Shown: in pieces, positions 34,985 through 47,129 of the stretch
How positions within the stretch are numbered: the first letter of the stretch is position 1
How the letters are laid out: each line of letters starts with the position of its first letter
Assembly: GCA_021234155.1 (NCBI GenBank)
Contig: JAJEKV010000017.1
Span: 15,705,455-15,769,454 of the forward strand
DNA from: Isoetes taiwanensis
Lineage: Eukaryota; Streptophyta; Lycopodiopsida; Isoetales; Isoetaceae
DNA: 64,000 nucleotides
Direction: 5' to 3'
The notes under the pieces: model-generated
Database searches by the model: none
What the model saw: only the letters and a program-made list of their open reading frames with translations
Told to the model about the DNA's origin: nothing
Position numbers and translations under genes: made by a program

Positions 34985-35900
34985 TGGTGAATTTTCCGAT
35001 GTTTTTGACAAAGTCAGGCGCCAAAGAAGCTTCCAAGAGCATCATCCATATGATTGTCCTATTGATTTGTACCACACGATGCCAACGTATGGTCCGATAT
35101 ATGCCCATCTCCTTACCAGCCAGTGCTCATGGATTAATATTGAAGAGCAGATTATATTGAAGAGAATCTAGCCATCGGGTTTCATTTGTCCTCACTGAAC
35201 GGGTTGTCTTCTTTCCGTGAAATAAGAAGGATGATTCCCTTCCTCGCTATTTCGTGGGTTGATTATCGTGGGCTCAAAAAATCACAAAGGCCAACCCAGA
35301 TTCTCGCTTCTCTCAACCTAGAGTTGTTGGGATGACTCAAGGTGCGTTATTTACTAAGATTGATCTTTGTGTTTACATTCTTAGTCCTGGATCCCAAGGT
35401 GATGAGTGAAATAGCTTTTTCACTATGCCATTTTGAGTACACAGCTAGTCATTTGGCTACCAATGCTCCACAGATTTCAAAGATAGGCCAATGATATTCC
35501 TCCGGGTTCTTAGACACTTTATCATCTTTTTGATGATATTCTATTATTCTAAGACTTCAAGAAATATGAGAGGTGCTATTCCATGGGGTGCCCTTTAGAA
35601 GCTTCGTGAGCATGGTTATACAAGCTTGAGAAGTGTCGGCCTCGAATAAGATAATGTGTAGTTCCTCATAACTCACTAACTGATCCTCCGCCTACTTCAA
35701 GATTCAGAATTGTTCCCCGCGTAGGGTAACTCTTAGGGATATGGACTGGTCTATATAATCTCACCCTCTCGACCCACACCCTGCCTTCATTTTATCGGGA
35801 CTTGAATTGCTATGTACGTCTCTTCCTTGCTATCCCTAAAGGCATATAATCGCCAAAGTCATCGCATCTTTTCTTTCACTGTGGATGACGCTGATATTTG
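34985..35900 (+). pseudogene. Ty3/gypsy reverse-transcriptase relic
   Basis: The plus strand shows HPYDCPID and YGPIYAHLLTS near 35040-35115, the usual lead-in to gypsy RT. DYRGLKKSQRP follows near 35260-35300, then MTQGALFTKIDL at about 35330-35370 and GDEWNSFFTMPF-like text at 35400-35435, read across a stop. A later LGYG-VYIISPS block near 35735-35770 corresponds to the start of the RT-RNase H connection. Stops and shifts are frequent. The wording differs from the chromovirus RT of the two long elements, so it is another lineage. No LTRs were delimited. Confidence 0.65.
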
Positions 35901-38900
35901 ATACATTTTTATTCCCAAAACCGAATAGGATAGTTTCACTTATAATCAAGTAATTCAAGTGGGTATCTAGAAATCTTTGAGTAGGTAAAACTCATTATCG
36001 GTTTTTCCAACACTGTTCCAACCATCCTCGGATGTTTTTAACTGTAAGACCACTGCATATGCTAGACTCAAGCTGCTTTCTAATTATTTAAACTCTTCTC
36101 ATATCCTCAAAGCACAATGTATCTATAAGATAGTCAATCCCCTAACCATTGGGATAGCTTGAATGCTTATCTCCTGCAAAGCACACCAAATCAATATCTT
36201 TTATATATAGGCATTATTATATGAAACCTTGTCAAAATATTATCACCAGAACACATTCTACTATCTTTTAATATGATATATATATCTAAACATCACAACT
36301 GATATCCTACATACCACCGTGTAGTATTTGATACTACTAAGTCCTTCAAACATCCAAGACCACTTAATGCTGTTAGCTATATGATATAGTACCACGTGAG
36401 CCAAACCCTAAGTCTAGATTCATAGTGATTCTTTAACACAGCCCATCTGGGGCCTATGTTCATATTGCCGCCAATTCCATTTCCCTCGCCCTATATCTGC
36501 ACCATAGACATGCCATGGTTTCAACACCACCCTAGACTCTCTAGCTCAGTTTGCTCCCCATCCTCAAGCTCTGAAATACAAATCTATTGTAAGGTAGATG
36601 CCACCCTAAGTTCCTAGTGGACATGTTTGCCTAGTATAGGAACTCTATCTTCATTGTATTCTATTCATATCTATTATATACCCCTTTCTTTTCTTATTAT
36701 GTTTCATTAAATGGTCCTAGTACTATATACCAACGGTGTTACCCTGGGACACACACACCATACCAAGTCCAGAGCATATTCTCCTGATGAGATGTCTATT
36801 AACACCCACCTGTCTGACTAACTGTTCTGTTATCTCCAATTGAGGACGAAACGCTAGTTTACAACAACTTTCTGCTACCCTTCCATCGTCAGGGCATTAC
36901 TTGCCTCCTAATGCATCATTAGTTGAAGGTCAACTTTCCTTCATAGTTCATAGCTCACCGAAAGCCCAACATACCAGCAAGATAGTTTATCCATCGCATA
37001 CGTGGTCATCTTAACTATCCACAAGCCGCACCTTTATTGCACAATCTCAGCGATCATATCCTCCAAACGCGCATATGTGTAATTTGAGGAATCCGTAGTT
37101 TGCGATCCACATCCTCACACGACTTTCTCAAGCATCCATCAAGAGCTCATGGAGGATCCATACCACCGTAATGCGTTGGCCCATGACAAGGAGGCACTCA
37201 ATCATCTGAACTGACAGTCGCCATCAGCACAACACCACCTGCAGCTCAAAACCACGAGCAGCCTGGCGGATGGAAGGGCCTGATTGGTCCGTGAGTAAAG
37301 AAGATGGGAGCCAACCAAAGTTTGGCTCAAGAATCACCTCAGGATCGGGGCAACAAATTAAAAGCTCTCTCACCATGTATTCTATAGTTTCCAAACATGA
37401 GGTTCAAACGTATATATATGATTAAATTATTAGAACCCAGAGAATATATTTTTTGTCAAAAGTAATAAAAAGAAATGATTAGGATGATAAAATGAAACAT
37501 CTTTCCCACCTATAAAAAGAATCCATTAGAAACACCATTTTATCAAACACTAAAGGAAATTATAGAATACCTTTCATCTCAGTCCAACTGTGACTCTGAT
37601 TCACCACTTAGATTTTAAACAACCATGTAATTTCCTATTTTTTCCATCAAGCAGGGCCAGATTAACCGTCTTTACGGTGACTTTTGTCCCCAACAAGCTT
37701 TGATGATCACCGATGATACGGATCAACGGTAATTCATAAGGGGCTGATTGGGAGTAGATGTGGCATTAACGATAGAGGAACTCCGGGACTGCTTTGGAAT
37801 GGTGCCTCCTTGGGAAGTGCACAGGCCTGGGTTCAGCAAGTGGTTGCTGCAGTGGGGGACTTTAAGCGTAACGGAAAATCGCCCATCCTCCTGCTGTATA
37901 TGCCATGTGGGTCAAGTATTCAACACATAAGTTTGCGCCCAATAACCGCCGCTTGATCACCGTGGAGTTCCTGCTCAGCAATCCTTAGTACTGAGGGTGT
38001 CTCCATGACGAGGCGCGACGGTCTGGCCTACTGACCTTAAAGAAGGTATAAGGAGACCATTGTGATACCAAGGGTCACTAAGAAGAGCAATTGCTAAGTG
38101 CTAGAAACAATAGTAAAGACAATACAAGAATGAAAGAAAAGGTCTTTATTATTAAGTCAAGGCAGAGTTACATGGGAAATATATCTTTAACAACTTAAGG
38201 TTATATAGTACGTGAGGTAGTGATTGACATTACATATCTAAGCCATAAGGTCAGACATTGACCAAGGACCATACCTCGACTAGCAATAGCTATACGCTTA
38301 TTAGAACAACATTCAGACTTTACCACCATTGCCAACCCTTACACTTTTAAAGGCAAGTAATCTCCTTTTCATGAGTCGGGTACTTATTATCCGCTTCTAC
38401 CGTAGTATGAATTTCTAACGCGGGTCTAAAGTGTATAAATCATAAACCACTTCTCCATCAAATATATGGTGCTATATCCAATCTCCTTCTTTAATTTGAA
38501 TGACAATATATATATGCCGTGATGATAAATCAATCCTCAGAATTATTAGGTCATGGCTTCAATCGCGATAACAAAACAATGCCATACATTTCCTTTTCTC
38601 GACTATCTATCCAAAATAAGGACACCTTACCACTTTATTCCCAACATTCAGCACTTCTACTTCAAGTGCTGCCAGACCTGCTTAACCATCATTATATAAT
38701 GCTCTCAAGAAGCACCGTGCATGCTTCCAATGCTTCTCGCCAGATTCGTATGTATGTCATCAAGAATGTCCTGACGCTCAGAAATGTATAGACATAACCA
38801 ATGAATTACTAAGTATGTCCTCATGTCAAGCAGGTAAAACTATGGTGCAAAGATAGAGAGTGTGAGTGTGGAAACATTAAAGATAACTTAAAGGAGAAAA

Positions 38901-39230
38901 CCTATTTGACACATAGTCAAATATGTATGTCTGCTACAAACTTCTCGAGGGAACAACAAGACTTAGATTATATATAACAAGTTATGAATACAAATGATGA
39001 AGAACGTGTTCCTAATTAATATTAAAGTATATAGGTAAAAAGTGTCGCATATGCATACTATATAATTGTATTAAATAAAAGTATAAAATGTGAGGCATGT
39101 AAAACACTGAGGATAGGAATATACGAGTTGCCTTGTATGAAGGATAGGACTAACCTTTGTATACCATAGCTGTATTAACCCTTTTGTATGAATAGATGTA
39201 CTAAGAATCTCTATTTTATATTCTATTCAA
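35901..39230. other. AT-rich region, probably decayed retroelement and spacer
   Basis: The continuation of the RT relic fades into stop-rich sequence. I could not identify RNase H or integrase. 38100-39200 is AT-rich with short open frames that do not resemble known proteins. Confidence 0.35.
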
Positions 39231-39234
39231 GGGA

Positions 39235-39960
39235 TGGATGATGGATGGCTTTAAGAAGCATGCCAGCCGCTCCTCGCGTGTTGTATGGGTAAAAGGGAGG
39301 TAGAGACCTAAAGGCCATCTATAGAAGTATGTATGCTCTATAGAACCTGTGAAACCCAAAGAATGCGCTCAGACACAAGAGCCAACTGGCCGGTGGATGC
39401 TAAGTGATGTGGTTCAAAGACCAGATAGTCTAGGCATCACTTGAATCATGCAGGTCTTGCCTTCAGCGTACATGTGACTCCTATAGTGTGCGTTAGGCTT
39501 ATAGCTCTGGCCCCCGTGTGGGCCTCCTGACACTCTAGGTCGCAGGATGTGCCTATATGGGCGCTCGACTAACGCGTGTGAGCCAGCCTCTTTAGATTTA
39601 GGGGAGGTCGTGTATGGATGCGGGGTCACGATGCGACGCGGTTCTAGCACACCTGTGGATCCGGGCTATGTCGGGAAGGAGACGCCCCCTCAATTCTGCC
39701 TCTATCTGACCGCGGGAGATGTAACACGAGTAGTCCCAAGGGTGATTCCTTGGGATTGCATTCCTGAGGGCTACAAGCACGCCATAGCACGGGTTCAACT
39801 CTATCTCAAGTAGTGTGTACTGTGAGGGGCAGATGGAGTGGACTACTCCTAATATTGTCTTATGCCACCACCTTCATGTTATAATCGGCTCGGGCCGTTA
39901 TCTTGAGGCCTCAATCACAAATGACCCCTGAGTCCGGCGCCTCGGTAGAGATCCTCGGTG
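39235..39960 (+). repeat. LTR-like fragment related to the chromovirus LTRs
   Basis: On the plus strand the block GGTAGAGACCTAAAG (39299) and the later TGTGAGGGGCAGATGGAGTGG (39821-39841, one base different in element 1) occur in the order and spacing seen in the sense strand of the element 1 LTRs. CACAAGAGCCA (39375) also matches. The ends are not clear and no internal domain is attached, so it may be a solo or truncated LTR. Confidence 0.5.
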
Positions 39961-42900
39961 GTATATATTATTTTATTAGTATTGTTGCCAGTGCTAACAT
40001 GTATGTACGCTCCGCTATATAGAATTCTATGGAAGGCGTGGGATTTACCGACACCTCCGCGGTCCTTTCAATCTCTATTACTCCGCCATCACAAGTGGTT
40101 CTGAGTCGCATTTTCTGTGGCCTTTCCGCGGAGATGGGATTCGCCAAGGAGGGGAATTTCCATTTATCCGATGGGAGCATCGATGATTCAGTGAGCATCA
40201 CAGTGAATATTCCTATGACAAAGAACTCTCTTACGTAATGAATCATAGTGAGAATTACTACATTTATTCTACTCATTTTAAATCCCATAAATGTTCCTCC
40301 TACTGCGGTGTACGTATGGCGCTTCAAGCTTTTGATAATTGCATATCCTCACGCTTCTATCCTTCAGATTTTGTGCAATGCCTGCCATGAAAAGGAGATC
40401 CATGCTCTCGCCATAGCCGGAGATTTGAGATTAGAATCACGGGTAACTAGTCGAATTTCTACTAACCGTTTTACCGCTTCTAGTAATAACCATCAAAGTA
40501 GAAGAATATCAGTCATTCTTGCTTTAGCATAGCATTCTTCCGCTGCATCTCTGTGTAGCAATACAATCCCACATATAACTCCAATAAAATACATACAATC
40601 CCAAGAGAGAAGCTCTTCCTCAGAGAATAGTTACAAAACAAATATTTTTTCAATTCAATCTACTACCGAGGAGGTTACTGCCGAGGAGGTTTTAATGCCC
40701 TGATTCAGCTATCATGCAGCCATTGCCAAAAGACGCCCCAAAGTATCCTGAGTTGAGTTGGGTAGTTACATCAAACGGTCCATAATAAAATTTGTGAAAT
40801 TCAAAAAACTAATAGTCATCCACAAATTATCAAATTATCATCTTATTTTGGCTTTAGTGTTATAGAAAGATACATACAAGAAATTTATCATATGCTACAA
40901 GGTCAATGAATAACCGAATATTGTTAAGGTGAGCTCAAATAATGGCAATCTAACCAACTCAATCCTAGACAAGAGTTTACAAAGCGTGGCCTTTAAATAT
41001 AAACCTTCTCAACCATATCTTAGGCACGAGGGCCATCCACCGGGGCACGAGGGCCTCTGAGGGCTCCTTTTTTTTTTACCATAAGCATAGGCTACCATGG
41101 GAGAAGGTGGGGAGATTAAATACTTCAGCGCTAAAAGAAGCAATGCAGTGGTCGATGTAAAAATGGTGCCAAATACTAAAAACCCAATTTTTGTAGCTTC
41201 TAGAAATTATTTTAATTTATAATCTTGAAACGAAATTAGAATATAACTTCTTTGGTTCCCAACATGTGGGGTTGGACCCACTATTAACATCCAACATCTA
41301 ATAATGCAAATGCTCGTGTGAAGTCGATGTAATGCGAAAGATTTCCAGGATTCTTAATTATCAATGTCTGTGAAATCGAAATAATGTGGAAACATTCCTG
41401 AGATGTTTAAAATTTAGCTTCACTACAATCTTTATGGTAGTTATTGCTAGTAGCAATATTTTTGGTTTTAACCTCATGTGACGGCCCGCTTCGCGTAAAA
41501 AATGCATTTCTTTATAACTACCTTAGATGGGCATGGCAAATGAAATATGGTACGCGTACAAATCACACTTAGGCAAAACGCTCATTTCATTTGCAATCGC
41601 CCCTGCACCATATTTTGTTGTTTCTTTCTCAAGTTCCAAAGTTCTATGTGTATAGGATTGTTGTTTCAGATTCTCCATCACAAAGAATCAATGATTAGAA
41701 AATATAAGAATATGTGAATATTTTTAATGACCTTGACTTCGTTATGAGCATTAAGATTACTTTGTTAGGAATATTAAGGATGCACGCAGTCGCGCCAATA
41801 CAAAAATCTTATCATCCCCAATAAGTAATCCACCGCTTATTCCTAGGCAAGGGATGTACCGGTCATTCTCATGACATTTTAAAGTTTTCCCCTTCTTTAA
41901 AATTTTATGGTGGATGAATATTTTTAATACTTTTTTCTAATGTAATATTTGGCAAGAGCCAATCAGTTCGTTCCAAAGTTTCCGCAATTTTCCATTGGTA
42001 CAATAAAGCAAAGCACACCAAGCTTCAGGAAACACACCCCAATCCCTAGGTAGAATTTATTTCATAACGTGTTGCATTATAATAAATAACTTAAATTGTT
42101 TTGCCTACTCATCCGGTAACAATATTTTTTTTGCTCTGCATTTTCAAGTACTGGGATACAACAAAGCTTATTGAAGTATGTATCGAGCATTACAAAATGA
42201 ACATAAAGCAATGTGTAACACTTATATGCTAATTGACGTCCACATGGTCTCGTGTTATAGTTGCTTTTCACTAGAGCACTCAAAATGAACTTAACCGCAT
42301 AATTTACGTGGCCCCGTAGTGTGCTTCAGCCACAAGGCCTTGTTTACCTCAAATGCCTGGCGAAAATGTTTATCTATCACGCAGAGAAAGAGTTCAGAAA
42401 TATTGCAAGAATCATTGCATATAGACATTTATCTATATTTATATATCGTAGCATCAGTACCAACTAATCTTTTTCAAGGTGGTTGCAAAGAGCTTCCCAA
42501 ACAAATTTACTATTCTTATTTGAATTCACAGCGAATAACGCTAAGTGTCTCTGAGTTCCTTGCCCTTATTGCTATTGTGGTTAAAAGTACCCGGCTCGCC
42601 TTACTTTTTTCCCCACATCATGGCAGTAATGGGAACCATTTCAAGAATATACAAGAGAATCTTGCCTATAGCAATTACATATGTTAAATATAGCATTTAT
42701 AGCCTTCTTTGAAATGGAAACCTAACAAGTGGGTGGTGCATCCACAACTTATCATTAGTACATTGTCACCAAATGTGAAATAAATAATATTTTTTAATTG
42801 TTATGGCCATAAAAGGGCCACATGAAAAAAAAAAAAAAAAAAAAAAAAAGTGTTAAATAATCAAGTTTCAATGATTGCCGGTGAAGGTCGATTGAGCTAG

Positions 42901-43070
42901 TAACCTTCGTGATTTGCACCATCATCTATATTTTGAATTGTACACCTGTATCATACAATTCACCTACTTCCCAATGCTCTGGAATACAATTTGTAGCTAT
43001 TATTGCTTGGTTGCCTATACTTGCAAAGAATAGGACCGATAAAGGGCCTTCAAGCAATCCGCTTGTATAC
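39961..43070. other. AT-rich spacer without recognised gene
   Basis: Open frames of up to 122 codons (42319-42687) show no recognisable family. A 25-base A tract lies at 42825-42849 and a T tract near 41069-41078. Confidence 0.35.
42825..42849. repeat. 25-base A tract
   Basis: An uninterrupted run of 25 A in an AT-rich spacer. No retroposed gene body could be seen directly before it, so its origin (poly(A) relic or slippage) is open. Confidence 0.8.
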
Positions 43071-43076
43071 TAATCT

Positions 43077-43955
43077 CTATGTTCCCGGCAATTGTGCTCT
43101 ATATCCTCGCCCAGCTGACCCTTGCAGCCTAAACACAATATTATTAGTCCCATAAGCTTCTTGGGCCAAGACACTGCCCATTGATATCTTACCTTTTGAA
43201 ATTTCGTACTGGATTTAAGACTCCTCGTGACCAGCAACAAACTTCACCACAAAGGCAAGCCAATATGGGTTGCTAGCTAAGTCAATTTGTAGCGCAATAT
43301 TTTCTCTTCTATTACATGGAATTCTATACATACAATTTGTTAGATATTTTTGAGTTTTACGAGATAATTCATTCTACTCACCTTTTGTATTGGATGTCAA
43401 TAATTCCTCTATTTCGAAGTTCAACATCTTTACCAGGAAATGCAAGATTGCCAAATGCTTTTCCTCCCATATCAAAGTGTGTCTTATTGTTGGCACAAAG
43501 GTATCCATTGGGACATTCATCAGTGATGACCACCTTGATTGAGGTAGGAGAGCATGCACTATGTTTTATGCAAACCACCTGTATATTTCCATCTTAAATT
43601 CATTTGTTTTCTTGATAATTTAATCATATATAAATTACCTCATAACATGTACCACAACCTGCTCCATTTTTAAATAATACATCACTAGCTGCAACCACGT
43701 TGTATCCATATTGGGATAAATCTCCATAGCCGCAAGCTCCACCTAGTCATGAACATGAAACCATATTCACAAGAACAACAATGACCATATAAAAAGACCT
43801 AGTCACCCACCACTCGTTCCATAGCCTCGAGGATCACCATACCAAGTTCCTCCAGCAGATAACCATGATTGACTATAGCTCTCCAACACTTCTTGACGAC
43901 ATGCATGCAATGTGATCATAATTATAAAGAGGAAGAAGAAGACGGAGTTCCTCAT
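43077..43955 (-). pseudogene. Expansin gene (beta-expansin/expansin-like), decayed C-terminus
   Basis: Expansins loosen plant cell walls after secretion. Exon 1 (43955-43811) starts with MRNSVFFFLFIIMITLHAC, a good signal peptide, and reaches WYGDPRGYGTSG. Exon 2 (43742-43639) gives GACGYGDLSQYGYNVVAAS and GCGTCYE. Exon 3 (43578-43382) gives VVITDECPNGYLC and HFDMGGKAFGNLA, so the HFD motif of the family-45-like domain is kept. Donor and acceptor sites (GTGGGT, GTAATT, GTGAGT) fit and phases join. The C-terminal domain starts near 43290 (NIALQIDLASNPYWLAF) but lacks a good acceptor and contains a TAA near 43215, then runs to TAG at 43077. An upstream in-frame Met at 44003 would precede the signal peptide and is less likely. 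Confidence 0.75.
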
Positions 43956-44009
43956 TGATGCTATACAGTTGAGCCAATGTGATGTTCCTCTAGCTAAAGT
44001 CAATAAGGC

Positions 44010-47000
44010 ATATAAGAGCGTTCGTTATGAGATCTATTCATAGCATGCTTGCTTCTTACATGATCTTACAAACTGGAAGTTGGGTCATTCACGTGTATTG
44101 TTATGTGTAGCAGCACCTATTCCATGATAACTAACACGCTTTACTTTATTGTGAAATGATGTTAAGACATAAAATGTAGATAACATTCTTTTTGTCATAT
44201 CCTTAAGGTCGTTGAGTTTGCATCACACTTGAGACATCTTTTGGGATTTAAGAGTAAAATTAACATTTACTATCCAAAAACGCAAATAGAGTCTTTATAT
44301 AGGCATTTCCTACTTCCTCCTTGTCTTCCATTATATAGTTACATTTGGCAGTAAAACATGAAGTTGGAAGGGATACTGGACATTGGAATCCATAACTTGA
44401 GATGCTCACCTCTTATTGCACCAACTCTAGCTAAGGAGTTGTTCCATAAACTCGGACTCTTTCCATTGTTTCTCTAGACTTCGGATAAACTAGAGACCCT
44501 AGAACATAATCTGACTGCAAAGATCCAGGCTATCTGTCACCAAATACTCCTTTATATGATGAAGAAACAGTAGAGACTGATATTGCTTAAAAAGCAAGCA
44601 AGCAATGGAAAAAACTTTGGCGTCTGCAAGGGTTTCTTCCAGGATTTTAAAATTTGCAGGAAAAATGAGGATTGCCTTTGCAGAATGCAAATCCGGCCCT
44701 GAAAAGCATGGAAAAGTGCCAGGTCATCGCCCAATCATAGCCTACCACATCTATATTCAAAATACAGGTTCGTATCGATTAGAAGAAAAAAAAACAATTA
44801 GAAATAGAATAGAATAGAGTTTTCCAATGGGCCAATAAATTTTTTGGCGTCCAAAAAGCCAAAGACCTTCGGCCCATATTCATATGGGAAAATAGAATAC
44901 TTTCCGTCTCCAAAAATATAAACAGTAATTTTGATCTCCAGATCATTAGATTTGCCTAAAATATTCCTCAAAATAACTAAACCCACCCTCTCCCTAAAAA
45001 TTGATCCTTAACAGAAGGCAATCCGAAAAGAACCCATCAGATACCCTCCCCCTAATGAGATGCTTAATACAAAGAGACAAACCAAAAAAAGGTACTCTAG
45101 TAACTCCCATCCCATCCCAAACCATCGATACATTGCTACTCTTCAAATCGTGAACAAAACCATCATTAAGCAACGAACAAGGAACATCCATTTATCCAAG
45201 AGGAAACACACTTGTCCATATGTCTAAAGAATAGAACATGTATATACATGTGTAAGCCTCTATAGACTCGAGCATTGCTTGCAGTACTTAATGAGCACTT
45301 CTGTTTTGTTCTTGTCTCGATAAACTCTCTCTATCTCCCTTTGGATTGCCCGGCAGCCATACCCTAGGAATGGTAGTGCGGGAGATAGAATATCTGCAGA
45401 ATATTTTGAATAGATGGTGGGAATAGATTTGAAGGCGAACTAAGAGCCAAAAGAAAAAGATTCCATTCCAATTTACTTTCTACAGTCAAATATCTTCGAA
45501 GAACATAATTGCATGAATTTCCTAGAACATAATTGCATGAATTTCCTATTGGTGCCTGTGAGAGCTAATTTATGTATTGATGGGCATATGCTTTAGATAT
45601 CGAGGCACAAGATACTCATGGAGTGGGGTGGAGCACCTTGTTTATTTCTTAATAAAGTTGTTGCACCTAGTTATGCCTTGCATAAAACGTAATTATAATT
45701 GGCATTGAATAGTTTTTTACTCACATTGTTTCGAAACCAAAAATGAAAATTTCACTTAAAGAAACAAACAAAACACCAACCTTCTAAAGAACTCGTTCGA
45801 AGTGAAATAAGAGAAAAAAATAAAAAATAAAAAAAAATCCATTGTATTCTATAAAGACTAAGTTTCCAACACTTCTAGTACAATTGGCCAATGCCTTATT
45901 CCCAGCCTTAACATTGATTTCTTACAAGTGTGTAAGAAAAAAAGCTTCTAAATAATACAAATAAGCCATTTTAGCATGTCCTAAAATCTTTGAAAAAATA
46001 TTGAAAAAAGAAAATACAATTTACTATTATACATCAGATATTCCCATCAAGATGCTTCCTCAACTACCTTCTTTTCATCAGGTACCTTCTTTTCCAATTC
46101 TTGCTTTCGATGCATGCAAAATTGGCAATTGCATTTTTTCATGAGTGACCAATTTGCATTACCTCGAGCATCTATCCCAATACAACCGTGTTTTAGTCTT
46201 TCTTCTTTCGAAATAAGTCTATGTTTTGATCCATGTGAAACTGAACTTTTGTCTTCACTGCTCTCTTTAGTTTCTGCACGCAAAACTTCCCAAGGTGACA
46301 ATCTTTCCAAGACAAATATGTATAAAAAACATAGAAGCTTTGTGCTCTAATGCATTCAGGCGTTAGAATACTTAATAACATATCATTCTTGCCCTGGTTT
46401 GCCTTTGACTTTAACATTGTTAGAATACTAATAACATATCATTCTTGCCTGGGTTTGCCTTTTCCTTTAACATTCCTACTATAATACGAGAAGGAAAATA
46501 AATCTTGACCAGTTTGCACCCACATGCTCATAAATTGCTAATGCGAAGATTGTAAAGCATCGCCATGGATAAAATCTGCCTCCCAAACCTCCTGCAGTTC
46601 CAGCTAATGCAATGAAACAAAGACGATTCAGGTAAAATTCCTGAACATCTGCTTCCTAACTAGAGTGACATGCCTGATATCTCAAATCTAAAATCAGACA
46701 ACGCTGAAGGCAGGACTTGAATACATTTAAATTTGTATGCACAGAAAGATTAGTTGTCAGACATTCTTGGTCTATAATTGAACGTTGCCATCTTTCAAAA
46801 CAAAACTTCCAGTTCAAAATGCTTACCCTGGAAACTCTCATTATGTTGTGGCCGCTGCGGCTTCTGGACGCATCTTTCATGGAATCAATTGTAGGACTTG
46901 ATGTTTCGGAGGCTGTAAAATTATCAGGCAGAATTTAGTTACTAGGCTGCCAAAATAAATGTCTTGAGCAGTTCTTTTTTTAATGCAGTTGTACAACATG

Positions 47001-47120
47001 AAATGATCTAGGGAAATATTCACGCAAATTTACAGTATTTGAGTGTATAAGACATTGGACCTGTTACAAGAAGATTTTGAGATCCCGAGACTGAAACTGA
47101 AACTGCTTTTGTTGTCTTGA
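44010..47120. other. Spacer with unassigned open frames
   Basis: Mostly AT-rich. A minus-strand frame at 46310-46047 encodes 87 residues with a Cys/His cluster (CNCQFCMH) and a charged tail, and could be an exon of an unknown gene or a relic. Minus-strand frames at 45191-44994 and 44986-44798 lie end to end and may be a decayed retroelement, but I could not assign a family. Confidence 0.25.
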
Positions 47121-47129
47121 CTCCTAAAC

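Noticed and set aside
44798-45191. Two end-to-end minus-strand frames as a possible gene
   Set aside because: There is no recognisable motif, splice logic or family resemblance. Left as an unassigned spacer.
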